Positions 10,623-21,435 of a DNA stretch of 64,000 bases are shown here, piece by piece (positions within the stretch are counted from its first letter, which is position 1; each line of letters starts with the position of its first letter). Source of the stretch: an uncultured Methylophilaceae bacterium (GTDB lineage: Bacteria > Pseudomonadota > Gammaproteobacteria > Burkholderiales > Methylophilaceae). The stretch spans positions 1 to 64,000 of the forward strand of contig CAJQTF010000010.1 of NCBI GenBank assembly GCA_905618945.1. The letters are read 5' to 3'. The translations under genes were made by a program, and so were the position numbers. The notes beneath the pieces were generated by a model. That model did not search any database. It saw nothing but the letters and a program-made list of their open reading frames with translations, and had not been told where the DNA came from.

Positions 10623-11192
10623 ATGATAGTGATGATAGATAATTATGATTCTTTTACTTACAATCTTGTACAGTATTTCTCTGAACTTGGGCAAGAGGTT
10701 GTTGTGCACAGAAATGATCAAATAACTATTGATCAAATAAAAAAACTAAATCCTAATTATATAGTTCTTTCTCCTGGCCCTTGTACGCCTAAAGAGGCTG
10801 GTATCTCATTAGAGGTAGTTGATTTTTTTAAAGGAAAAATTCCAATATTAGGTGTCTGTCTTGGGCATCAAACAATTGGACAAGCATTCGGAGGAAAAAT
10901 TATTCATGCAAAAACTATCATGCATGGGAAAACATCTGAGATTTATCATAATAATGAAGGAGTATTTAAAAATATCAAAAGTCCGTTTATTTCTACGCGA
11001 TATCATTCTTTGGTTGTTGAGAGAGCTTCTTGTCCTGAATGTTTTGATATAACTTCTTGGACTGACGACGATGAAATTATGGGGATCAAACACAAAACTA
11101 TGCCCATCGAAGGAGTTCAATTTCATCCTGAATCTATTTTGAGTCAATATGGACACGACTTATTACGAAACTTTTTAGAAAATAATGGTTAA
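10623..11192 (+). CDS. trpG: Anthranilate synthase component II (glutamine amidotransferase)
   Basis: Class I glutaminase subunit that supplies ammonia to TrpE. The 189 residues have the oxyanion loop SPGP at 50-53, nucleophile Cys79 in GVCLGHQ, and catalytic His168 and Glu170 in VQFHPES. It lies 5 bp after trpE and its end overlaps trpD by 8 bp. In some bacteria this subunit also serves PabB of folate synthesis; no separate pabA is visible in the window. Confidence 0.95.
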   Translation: MIVMIDNYDSFTYNLVQYFSELGQEVVVHRNDQITIDQIKKLNPNYIVLSPGPCTPKEAGISLEVVDFFKGKIPILGVCLGHQTIGQAFGGKIIHAKTIMHGKTSEIYHNNEGVFKNIKSPFISTRYHSLVVERASCPECFDITSWTDDDEIMGIKHKTMPIEGVQFHPESILSQYGHDLLRNFLENNG

Positions 11193-12199
11193 ACAATTTA
11201 AAATATTTTTAAGCTCTTTGCTGAAGGGGGAAAATTTATCTTCATCGGAGATGCAGTCTTTAATGACTCTTATTATGACTGGAGAATTAAGTTCTGCTCA
11301 AATAGCTAGTTGTATTGTTGCAATGCAAATCAAAGGCGAAACTCCAGATGAGATTGCAGCAGCAGCATCTGTTATGCGAGAACATGCTAATAAAGTAATT
11401 GTAGATGATTATAAATACCTTATAGACACCTGTGGAACAGGAGGGGATAGCTTACAAACATTTAATGTGTCGACTTTAAGTGCAATTATAGCTGCATCTG
11501 CTGGTGCTAAAGTTGCTAAACATGGAGGCAGGTCAGTTTCATCAAAGTGCGGTAGTGCTGATGTTTTAGAAGCCTTAGGGGTTAATGTAAATTTAGATCA
11601 TAAAAGATTAGGCCATTTGGTTGATGCTATTGGAATTGGTTTTATGTTTGCTCCTAATTACCATCCAGCCATGAAATATGTTGCTCCAGTTAGAAAGGAG
11701 TTGGAAATTAGAACTATCTTTAATTTACTTGGACCTTTAACTAATCCAGCTTCTGCTAAAAGACAAATTGTAGGTGTTTATAGTAAAGAGCTAACTATTA
11801 CTTTTGCAAAAGTATTACAAAAACTTGGTAGCGAACATGTGCTTGTAGTTCATGGCGACGATGGTATGGATGAGATTTCTATAACAGGAAAGACTTATAT
11901 TGCTGAATTAAAAGATAATGTTATTAAGGAATATACTATTCAGCCTTCTGAATTTAAATTAAGGGAAGGTAGCTTGAAAGATATTATTGTCGAAGACCCA
12001 GCGCATTCAAAAAAAATGATTCTTGAAATTTTAAATGGAAAACTTTCTGTGGGTAGGGATATTGCATTGATAAATGCAGGTGCTGCTATATATATAAGCG
12101 GGCTTGCAAATGATATAAATTCTGGAATTACTATTGCTGCAGATATGATTGATCAAGGGAAGGCAATGGAAAAATTAAATCAACTAATAACTTCATCAA

Positions 12200-12207
<8 letters not shown>
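11185..12207 (+). CDS. trpD: Anthranilate phosphoribosyltransferase
   Basis: Second tryptophan step, transfer of phosphoribose from PRPP to anthranilate. The 340 residues have the PRPP-binding GTGGD motif at 84-88 and the [15 protein letters not shown] anthranilate site. The ATG lies inside the end of trpG (8-bp overlap) and its own stop overlaps trpC by 8 bp, so the trpGDC genes are tightly coupled. Confidence 0.96.
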
Positions 12208-14572
<2,365 letters not shown>

Positions 14573-14579
14573 CTAAAGT

Positions 14580-16865
14580 TTAATTAAGTAAAAAATAAGC
14601 ATTATTTGATGGCGGGAATTCATCGTAAAAGTATTCATAAATACCATCCTCATCTTTTTTTGTTAACATTCCATTTTTAGGATTTATTCTTAGAGGTATT
14701 ATCCCTTCCGGAGTTTCTACTATTCTATTTGGATAATCACTGATTATTGGCTTCATATAGTCAATCCATATTGGTAGCGCTGCTCTCGAGCCACTTTCAT
14801 GCTTACCAAGTGATCGAGGCTGGTCATACCCCATCCAAGTAATCGTTACAACATCTGGATTAAATCCAGCAAACCAAGCATCTACTAACTCATTTGTAGT
14901 TCCAGTTTTGCCAGCTATATCTTCACGTTTAAGCCTTTTAGCTTTTCTAGCTGTACCTGTATTAATTACTTCTTTTAGTAATGAGGTCATAATAAATGCA
15001 TTTCTAGGATCTATTATTCTTGGCGTCTCATCATTTGTTACAGAAAAGCTTTGTTTAATTTTTCTACCTTTAACATCAATAATTTTTTCAATAAAATATG
15101 GTTGCTTGAGGTATCCACCATTTGCAAAAACTCCATAGGCAGCAACCATTTCTAAAGCAGTAACTTGGCCGACTCCTAATGCCATTGACAAATAGGGAGA
15201 ATGTTTTTTCTGATCAAAACCAAATCTTGTAATGTAATCTAGGGCATATTTTGGATCAATATGCTTTAAAACTCTTATGGCAACAAGGTTCTTTGATTTA
15301 GCTAACCCTTCTCTTAGCCTTATTGCACCAGCATATTTCTCGTTATAATTTTTTGGTTCCCAGTTTTCGTTAGTATTTAGCTCTTCTGCTGTTATATAAA
15401 TAGGCGCATCATTTACTAAAGTTGCAGGAGTTATACCCTTCTCAAGTGCTGCTGAATAAATAAAAGGTTTAAAAATAGACCCCGGTTGTCTATTTGCTTG
15501 TGAGACATGATTATATTTATTTCGATGAAAATCAAAGCCCCCTACTAAGGCTAAGATAGCCCCAGTTTTTGGATCCATAGAAACTAATGAGCTTTCGACC
15601 TCAGGCAGTTGCGTTGCAACCCAATAATTTCTTTTCTTAACAAGCCTAATCACAGAGCCAGGCCTTAGTAATCTTTCCCCTTCATTTTCAATTGCTAAAT
15701 CCTTCTTTAGTAATTTTAATCCTCTTTTGTAGACACTAATTTTTTTCCCATTTTTAAGAAGTACATCGACTCTTAAAGGCTGTAAATCTAGGATGACTCC
15801 AGGAATGAAATCATTGTAAGTAGGTATTATCTTAAGTTTTTTTAATATAAATTTATCTCGCTCATCTCGATCTTTAAATTCTTTGGATTTAAATTCAATA
15901 AAATCTTCCGGTGGAGCTAAGTCATGCCTAGCCATATAATTAATAATTCCATTTTGTACAGCTTGATTTGCCATTAGCTGATTTTTCTTTTTGATTGTTG
16001 TGTAAACTTTAAGCCCGCTTGTATAAATTTTATCCCCAAATTCTTCAAATAAAGTTTTTCTAACCATCTCAGCGACGTAATTTGCCTGAAGCTCACTCTT
16101 CGTAGATTTTTCTTTAAGGCTTAGAGAATCCTCTAAGGCTAAGATATAAGTAGGTTTGTCGATATAACCATGACGCAACATACTAGTAAGGACACTTTGT
16201 TGTCTTTTAATTGCTAAATGAGGCCGTACCAAAGGGTTGTATCGACTAGGAGCTTTTGGAAGTCCTGCTAGTAATGCAGTTTCTCCTAAATTTAATTCAT
16301 CAAGGTTTTTACCATAATAAGTATTAGCCGCAGCTGCGAAACCAAAAGATCTTTGGCCGAGGTATATTTGGTTAATATATAGCTCCAGTATTTCCTCTTT
16401 TGATAAAGTCCTTTCTATTTTAATTGCGAGCAATATCTCATTAATTTTTCTTTTAAATGTTTTGTCAGGGGTAAGAAAAAAGTTTCTTGCAACTTGCATT
16501 GTTATTGTACTTGCACCTTCATGACTCCTCCCAGTTATATTTTTCAGGGCAGCTCTGGCTATGCCAATAATATCTATACCCGGGTGTTCAAAAAACCGTC
16601 GATCCTCGATTGATAGAATTGCATTAATCATTTGCTGGGGAGTTTCTGAGATAGCTATAAAATCTCTTCTTTCCTCACCAAATTCTGCAATAAGGGCCCC
16701 TTCTTTTGAATATATTTGAAGAGGTTGTTTCGGGTAATACTTTACTAAATGAGAAATATTAGGAAGTGTTGGATAAATTAGGGCTGATACGAAAATAATC
16801 ATTGCTAAGATCGACAAGCCAGCAAGAACACCAATAATAATATAATTCTTAATGATTGAATACAT
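14580..16865 (-). CDS. mrcA: Penicillin-binding protein 1A (bifunctional peptidoglycan synthase)
   Basis: Class A PBP of 761 residues that polymerises and cross-links peptidoglycan in the periplasm. One N-terminal membrane anchor lies at about residues 8-31. The GT51 glycosyltransferase domain has catalytic Glu87 in EDRRFFEHPG and the GASTITMQVARN motif. The transpeptidase domain has SxxK (GSIFKPF), SKN (LAKSKNLVA) and KTGTTN. The length and an OB-like insert between the domains fit PBP1A. It diverges from aroK across about 120 bp, whereas many proteobacteria have pil genes here. Confidence 0.94.
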   Translation of the reverse strand: MYSIIKNYIIIGVLAGLSILAMIIFVSALIYPTLPNISHLVKYYPKQPLQIYSKEGALIAEFGEERRDFIAISETPQQMINAILSIEDRRFFEHPGIDIIGIARAALKNITGRSHEGASTITMQVARNFFLTPDKTFKRKINEILLAIKIERTLSKEEILELYINQIYLGQRSFGFAAAANTYYGKNLDELNLGETALLAGLPKAPSRYNPLVRPHLAIKRQQSVLTSMLRHGYIDKPTYILALEDSLSLKEKSTKSELQANYVAEMVRKTLFEEFGDKIYTSGLKVYTTIKKKNQLMANQAVQNGIINYMARHDLAPPEDFIEFKSKEFKDRDERDKFILKKLKIIPTYNDFIPGVILDLQPLRVDVLLKNGKKISVYKRGLKLLKKDLAIENEGERLLRPGSVIRLVKKRNYWVATQLPEVESSLVSMDPKTGAILALVGGFDFHRNKYNHVSQANRQPGSIFKPFIYSAALEKGITPATLVNDAPIYITAEELNTNENWEPKNYNEKYAGAIRLREGLAKSKNLVAIRVLKHIDPKYALDYITRFGFDQKKHSPYLSMALGVGQVTALEMVAAYGVFANGGYLKQPYFIEKIIDVKGRKIKQSFSVTNDETPRIIDPRNAFIMTSLLKEVINTGTARKAKRLKREDIAGKTGTTNELVDAWFAGFNPDVVTITWMGYDQPRSLGKHESGSRAALPIWIDYMKPIISDYPNRIVETPEGIIPLRINPKNGMLTKKDEDGIYEYFYDEFPPSNNAYFLLN

Positions 16866-16922
16866 AATGTGCTTAAATTTAATGTTTAGCTATAATATAA
16901 AAGTTTATTATAGAGGTTTAGT

Positions 16923-16991
16923 ATGATATGTAATCTAAATAAAACCTTTATTTCATTATTTAATATTTTATATAAGAAGAATTGCTATTGA
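16923..16991 (+). CDS. Possible 22-residue leader ORF coupled to aroK
   Basis: A short ORF with an ATG preceded 6 nt earlier by GAGG, a good Shine-Dalgarno match. It encodes 22 residues, including two Phe and two Tyr. Its TGA stop overlaps the likely aroK start codon in the arrangement TTGA. This could be a leader peptide that couples ribosomes into aroK, or chance. There is no homology evidence and I would not claim a function. Confidence 0.3.
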   Translation: MICNLNKTFISLFNILYKKNCY

Positions 16992-17506
16992 AAGACATTG
17001 AGAATATTTTTTTAATTGGCTTAATGGGGTCTGGAAAGACAACAGTTGGCAGAATATTGTCACAAACACTTAATAAAGATTTTTATGATAGTGACCACGT
17101 TGTTGAAGAAAAGACCGGCGTAAAGGTCCCTTTAATATTCGAATATGAGGGGGAGGTAGGCTTTAGAAAAAGAGAAGAGAGTGTGCTGAAAGGTTTGGTA
17201 TGCCATAAGAACATTGTATTAGCTACTGGAGGGGGCATTATTTTATCTAAAAATAATTGTAAATTACTTGCAGATAATGGACATGTTTTTTATTTAAAAT
17301 CAAACTGTGAGGATTTAGCAGCTAGAATGGCAGGCGACCAATCTAGACCTTTGTTGCAAGAGGGCGACTTAAAAGAAACTTTAGAAAGCTTATTTGAGTT
17401 GAGAGACCCAATGTACTCATCTATTTCTGATCATATAATTGAAACTACAGGCAAACGGGCAAAAGAAATTTCTCATGAAATCGAATCTTTTATCAAAAAA
17501 TTATGA
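16988..17506 (+). CDS. aroK: Shikimate kinase
   Basis: Phosphorylates shikimate in the aromatic amino acid pathway. The 172 residues have the Walker A motif GLMGSGKTT, the shikimate-binding Asp/Arg elements (DSDHVVEE, GFRKREE) and GGGI. I place the start at the TTG at 16988, because AGAAGA lies 7 nt before it; the TTG at 16982 in the same frame is only 1 nt from that site. It overlaps aroB by 4 bp, the standard aroKB pair. Confidence 0.93.
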   Translation: MKDIENIFLIGLMGSGKTTVGRILSQTLNKDFYDSDHVVEEKTGVKVPLIFEYEGEVGFRKREESVLKGLVCHKNIVLATGGGIILSKNNCKLLADNGHVFYLKSNCEDLAARMAGDQSRPLLQEGDLKETLESLFELRDPMYSSISDHIIETTGKRAKEISHEIESFIKKL

Positions 17507-18582
17507 AAACTATTAATATAAACCTAGAGAAAAGAGGCTATCCAATATATGTTGGCGAAGGTCTTATAGAGAATTACGATCTATTTAAAAAACATATTTC
17601 TAATAAGAAAGTAGCTATTATCACTAACGATAAGGTTGCCCCGTTATATTTACAAAAAATTACAAATATTTTATCAACCGAAAAAGACATTATTCCAATT
17701 ATTCTTCCTGATGGCGAAGTCTTTAAAAATCTTGAAACACTTAACTTAATTTATGATGCATTGCTAACAAATAAAGCAAATCGTCAAGTTACTTTAATAG
17801 CATTAGGTGGAGGTGTAATTGGCGACATAACTGGCTTTGCAGCGGCAACATTTATGAGGGGGGTAGATTTTATTCAAATTCCAACTACCCTATTATCGCA
17901 AGTCGATTCTTCTGTTGGAGGCAAGACTGGAATTAACCATCAGCTCGGAAAGAATATGATAGGCGCATTTTATCAACCAAAATGTGTCATCGCTGATATA
18001 AGTCTATTAAAAACATTGCCTGATAAAGAACTATCAGCCGGTTTAGCCGAAGTCATAAAATATGGACTAATTAGAGACGCTAGTTTTTTTGAATGGCTTG
18101 AAAATAATATTGAAGGGATTATGAAAAGAGACCCTCAACTATTGATTCAGTCCGTTATTCGTTCCTGCCAAAATAAAGCAGATATTGTCGAGGCTGATGA
18201 ATTTGAATCTGGAATAAGGGCTATCTTAAATTTAGGCCATACTTTTGGACACGCCATAGAAACTGCAACTGGATATGGCAAATGGCTTCATGGGGAAGCT
18301 ATTGCAACAGGTATGGTTATGGCAGCTTACTTATCAGAACAAATGGGGTGGCTTTCAAAAGAAGATAATCAGAGAATTAAATCTTTAATCACTCATGCAA
18401 ACCTCCCTATTAAACCGCCAGAGATTTCAAAGCAAAAATTTCTTGATTTAATGCAGCTTGATAAAAAAACAAAAGAAGATCAAATAAATCTTGTTTTACA
18501 ACAAGGCATAGGGAAAGCTATTCTAACTAGTGATTATAATATTGAAAAGTTTCATAACACCCTTTTACAGAAAACCTTTTAA
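17503..18582 (+). CDS. aroB: 3-dehydroquinate synthase
   Basis: Cyclises DAHP to 3-dehydroquinate, an NAD- and Zn-dependent step. The 359 residues have the NAD-binding GGGVIGD and the family block PTTLLSQVDSSVGGK; zinc ligands are in GLAEVIKYG and the two histidine segments NLGHTFGHA and WLHGEA. The ATG overlaps the aroK stop by 4 bp. Confidence 0.96.
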   Translation: MKTININLEKRGYPIYVGEGLIENYDLFKKHISNKKVAIITNDKVAPLYLQKITNILSTEKDIIPIILPDGEVFKNLETLNLIYDALLTNKANRQVTLIALGGGVIGDITGFAAATFMRGVDFIQIPTTLLSQVDSSVGGKTGINHQLGKNMIGAFYQPKCVIADISLLKTLPDKELSAGLAEVIKYGLIRDASFFEWLENNIEGIMKRDPQLLIQSVIRSCQNKADIVEADEFESGIRAILNLGHTFGHAIETATGYGKWLHGEAIATGMVMAAYLSEQMGWLSKEDNQRIKSLITHANLPIKPPEISKQKFLDLMQLDKKTKEDQINLVLQQGIGKAILTSDYNIEKFHNTLLQKTF

Positions 18583-18591
18583 AAGCCTTTA

Positions 18592-19695
18592 ATGATATTA
18601 AAACCTTATGCAGCAAACCCTAGTCACAGTTTAGGAAGGCAATATCACGAATCGAAATCAAAATTTAGAAACGATTTCCAAAGAGACCGCGATCGCATCA
18701 TTCACTCATCTGCATTCAGACGCCTTGAATATAAGACACAGGTATTTGTAAATCACGAAGGCGATATGTTCCGAACACGCCTTACTCATTCATTAGAGGT
18801 CTCTCAGATTTCAAGAGGAATCGCACGTACTTTGAATTGTCATGAAGACCTTGCTGAGGCGATTGCTTTAGCTCATGATTTAGGACATACGCCATTTGGC
18901 CATGCTGGACAGGATTCTTTGAACGCCTGTATGAAAAATTTTGGGGGCTTTGAGCACAATTTACAGTCTTTAAGAGTTGTTGATTTGTTAGAGCAAAGAT
19001 ATGCTGATTTTGATGGCTTAAATCTAACATTTGAGACGCGAGAAGGGATCTTAAAGCATTGCTCTATAAAGAATGCTAAAAATTTAGGGGCAATAGGCGA
19101 AAGATTTATCAAAAGACAACAACCATCATTAGAGGGGCAGTTAGTCAATTACGCGGATGAGATTGCTTATAATAATCATGATATTGACGATGGTTATCGT
19201 TCGGGCCTTTTAAAATTTAAAACATTAATGGACATATCTTTATTTAAAGAGTGTGCTGAACTGGTAAAAAAAGATTACCCTAATATCGATGAAGTTAGAT
19301 TGCTACACGAAACTATCAGAAGAATAATGTACAACTTAATATTTGATATTTGTCAAACTAGTGCTATAAATTTAGCAAAATTTAAACCTAAAACCATTGA
19401 TGAAGTCAGAACACTGCCGAACTTAATTAATTTATCTAAAGAGATGGCTCAAAAGCAACTAGAGCTTAAACAGTTCTTGAGACGCTTTCTTTATGAACAC
19501 GAAAGAGTAGTCGAGATGACCAACAATGCGAAAAAAATAATTAAAGATTTGTTCCTATATTTCATTAATGATCCATCATTAATGCCAGAAGCTTATCAAA
19601 TGAAATCAACAAAAAATGTAGCTAGAGCCGTTGCAGATTATTTAGCTGGGATGACAGATCGCTATGCAATTAAAACCCATAAAGATATTAAATAA
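18592..19695 (+). CDS. dgt: Deoxyguanosinetriphosphate triphosphohydrolase-like protein
   Basis: A 367-residue HD-domain dNTP triphosphohydrolase of the short, non-enterobacterial type, which often hydrolyses several dNTPs. The HD signature is split as usual: RTRLTHSLEVSQI, then AIALAHDLGHTPFGHAG. The later NYADEIAYNNHDIDDG supplies the remaining metal and catalytic residues. It lies 9 bp after aroB, an order common in betaproteobacteria. The stop codon is inside a perfect 12-bp-arm inverted repeat (19686-19719). Confidence 0.9.
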   Translation: MILKPYAANPSHSLGRQYHESKSKFRNDFQRDRDRIIHSSAFRRLEYKTQVFVNHEGDMFRTRLTHSLEVSQISRGIARTLNCHEDLAEAIALAHDLGHTPFGHAGQDSLNACMKNFGGFEHNLQSLRVVDLLEQRYADFDGLNLTFETREGILKHCSIKNAKNLGAIGERFIKRQQPSLEGQLVNYADEIAYNNHDIDDGYRSGLLKFKTLMDISLFKECAELVKKDYPNIDEVRLLHETIRRIMYNLIFDICQTSAINLAKFKPKTIDEVRTLPNLINLSKEMAQKQLELKQFLRRFLYEHERVVEMTNNAKKIIKDLFLYFINDPSLMPEAYQMKSTKNVARAVADYLAGMTDRYAIKTHKDIK

Positions 19696-19719
19696 AGTAA
19701 AAATCTCCTTTATTTAATA
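19686..19719 (+). terminator. Hairpin spanning the dgt stop codon
   Basis: Perfect 12-bp arms TATTAAATAAAG and CTTTATTTAATA enclose a 10-nt loop; the dgt TAA is within the left arm. The stem is AT-rich and no U-run follows, so it is not a standard intrinsic terminator. It may stabilise the 3' end or help release of the aroKB-dgt mRNA. Confidence 0.4.
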
Positions 19720-19731
19720 GGGATTCCAAGA

Positions 19732-19757
19732 TTTATGTTGTAAATTTACAACATAAA
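19732..19757. promoter_or_regulatory. 26-bp perfect palindrome upstream of the porin gene
   Basis: The half-site is TTTATGTTGTAAA and its exact reverse complement follows without a spacer. It lies about 185 bp before the porin start, in a 247-bp region that also holds two copies of ATTTGTTAC (19763-19771 and 19795-19803, 32 bp apart) and two stacked TTCTTA/TAAGAA dyads near 19831-19859. This layout suggests operators for the porin, but no regulator can be named. Confidence 0.5.
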
Positions 19758-19762
19758 CATTT

Positions 19763-19803
19763 ATTTGTTACAAAAAAGACACATTTACCTTGCTATTTGT
19801 TAC
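19763..19803 (+). repeat. Direct repeat ATTTGTTAC, two copies 32 bp apart
   Basis: Exact 9-bp copies at 19763-19771 and 19795-19803, with a 32-bp period, so both lie on the same face of the DNA helix. They lie between the 26-bp palindrome and the porin gene. They are possible binding sites for an activator or repressor of the porin. Confidence 0.4.
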
Positions 19804-19830
19804 CAAGATTAGGGATAATGATGGTAACTC

Positions 19831-19859
19831 TTCTTAATAAGAAAGTTTATTCTTAAGAA
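19831..19859. repeat. Stacked TTCTTA/TAAGAA dyads before the porin
   Basis: TTCTTA-A-TAAGAA at 19831-19843 is followed by TTCTTAAGAA at 19850-19859. Both dyads use the same half-site, and related GAAAGTT stretches follow each. They are candidate operators in the porin leader. I cannot place a convincing -35/-10 pair for the porin. Confidence 0.35.
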
Positions 19860-19942
19860 AGTTTTTTTGTTAGGAAAGTTATTTATAAATTACTTTTTTA
19901 ACTTTGGTTATAAAGTAGTTTTAATTATAGGAGAAATATTAT

Positions 19943-21325
19943 ATGAACAAGAAAATTAATCTAGCAGTTGCGGGTGCAGCTCTAGCTTTAGGTGCTACTG
20001 CAGCTAATGCTGGAATCGTAATCCCAGCAGGTGACTGGACATTAGATGTAAATGGTAACGTTAATGCATTCATGAACTTTAATGATGCTGACGCTGCTGA
20101 AGGTACTGCACCTGTAGGTGGTATTGCTAATAGTCAAGATGGTCTAGGTGAATCTGATTCACAAGGTATCAACACTGGTCTATTACCATCATGGTTAGGA
20201 TTTACTGGTACTACACGTCAAAATAATACTGATGTGTCGTTTACTATTTCATTCCAGCCTAATGCTTCAGATAACGGTGGTGCGCATCATGGTGATTCTA
20301 AAACACCTCTAAATCGTCAATCATATTTATCATTTGGTGATAAATCATGGGGTTCTATCAAACTTGGTAAAGATATTGGTATCTTTGCTTCTGGTGCGAT
20401 CCTTAATGACATGACACTTTTAGGTGTTGGTTCTGGTGCTAATGGTCGTTCTGGTGGTGCTACTACACTAGGTGGTATTGGTACTGGTTATGTTTATGCT
20501 GCATGGAAGGGTCAAGCTACATATACGACTCCAAACATGGGTGGATTCCAAGCTAAAGTTGGTTTAATGAATCCAAATAACATCCCTGATGCAGATAACA
20601 AAACTACTACTAGAGCTTATACAACAACAAATGCAACTACATCTACTTCAACATTAGCTGGTTCATATTGTACTGCAGAAATTGCATCACTTTCAGTTAC
20701 TATTACTACAATAAGTACTGTAGTTTCAACAACTTCTCATACTGATACAGTTGGTGGAGCAGATTCAGGCTCTGTTAACCAAGATCGTTTTGGTATTGAA
20801 GCAGAAGCTTCATATTCATGGACTGGCGATGTTGCTGGTAAAGTATGGGTATCTGGTGCTTCATATGACGTTACACGTATTAAAGGATCTACAACTGCAA
20901 CACAACAAAACTATGACATCACAGCATTCGATGTTGGTGCTTCTATAAGTGCTGGTAACTTTGGTTTAGTTGGTTATTACTATGATGGTGAAGGCCTAGG
21001 TACTACACTATTCGGTAACAAAGGTGTAACTGCAGATGGTAAAGAGCGTGATTCAGACGGTGGTTATGTTCAAGCTACATATGTAATACCAACAGGTACT
21101 AAACTTGGTATTGCTTATGGTGTTTCAAACCTTGACACAGCATCTGGTGAAACTAATGCTACTTTAGTTGAAGAAAACGAACGTTGGACAGTGGGTGCAT
21201 ATCATCCATTAACTAAGCATCTGAATTTAGTTGCTGAGTACAATTCAACAGAGTCAACTGGTCAAGTAAGCACGAATTCAACAGAGAATGATTCAATGTC
21301 TCTAGGTGCAATCTTATTCTTCTAG
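19943..21325 (+). CDS. Outer-membrane porin
   Basis: A 460-residue beta-barrel porin. The signal peptide ends at AANA near residue 23, the mature protein has alternating amphipathic strands, and the last residue is Phe (ILFF), the outer-membrane assembly signal. A Thr/Ser-rich stretch at about residues 225-280 probably forms a large external loop; it has two-residue repeats of Thr, Ser and Val and a single Cys. Codon use is visibly biased (GGT, GCT, ACT) relative to its neighbours, as in highly expressed genes. A good ribosome binding site (TAGGAGAAA) precedes it and an intrinsic terminator follows. It is probably the main sugar, C1 or nutrient pore; the substrate is unknown. Confidence 0.88.
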   Translation: MNKKINLAVAGAALALGATAANAGIVIPAGDWTLDVNGNVNAFMNFNDADAAEGTAPVGGIANSQDGLGESDSQGINTGLLPSWLGFTGTTRQNNTDVSFTISFQPNASDNGGAHHGDSKTPLNRQSYLSFGDKSWGSIKLGKDIGIFASGAILNDMTLLGVGSGANGRSGGATTLGGIGTGYVYAAWKGQATYTTPNMGGFQAKVGLMNPNNIPDADNKTTTRAYTTTNATTSTSTLAGSYCTAEIASLSVTITTISTVVSTTSHTDTVGGADSGSVNQDRFGIEAEASYSWTGDVAGKVWVSGASYDVTRIKGSTTATQQNYDITAFDVGASISAGNFGLVGYYYDGEGLGTTLFGNKGVTADGKERDSDGGYVQATYVIPTGTKLGIAYGVSNLDTASGETNATLVEENERWTVGAYHPLTKHLNLVAEYNSTESTGQVSTNSTENDSMSLGAILFF

Positions 21326-21370
21326 GAATTAATTCTTAGTAGAAATTTGACAAGTAGTAGATTTAATTAA

Positions 21371-21400
21371 AAACGACATCTTCGGATGTCGTTTTTTTTT
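21371..21400 (+). terminator. Intrinsic terminator of the porin gene
   Basis: The stem AACGACATC / GATGTCGTT closes on a TTCG tetraloop and is followed by a run of T. This is a textbook rho-independent terminator, about 45 bp after the porin stop. Confidence 0.92.
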
Positions 21401-21435
21401 ATTTCTTGTTTAAATAATCATATAAAATATAAAAT

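Noticed and set aside
10848-11156. 102-residue open frame on the minus strand inside trpG
   Set aside because: It is a shadow of trpG, which has all catalytic residues; the antisense frame has no family features or ribosome binding site.
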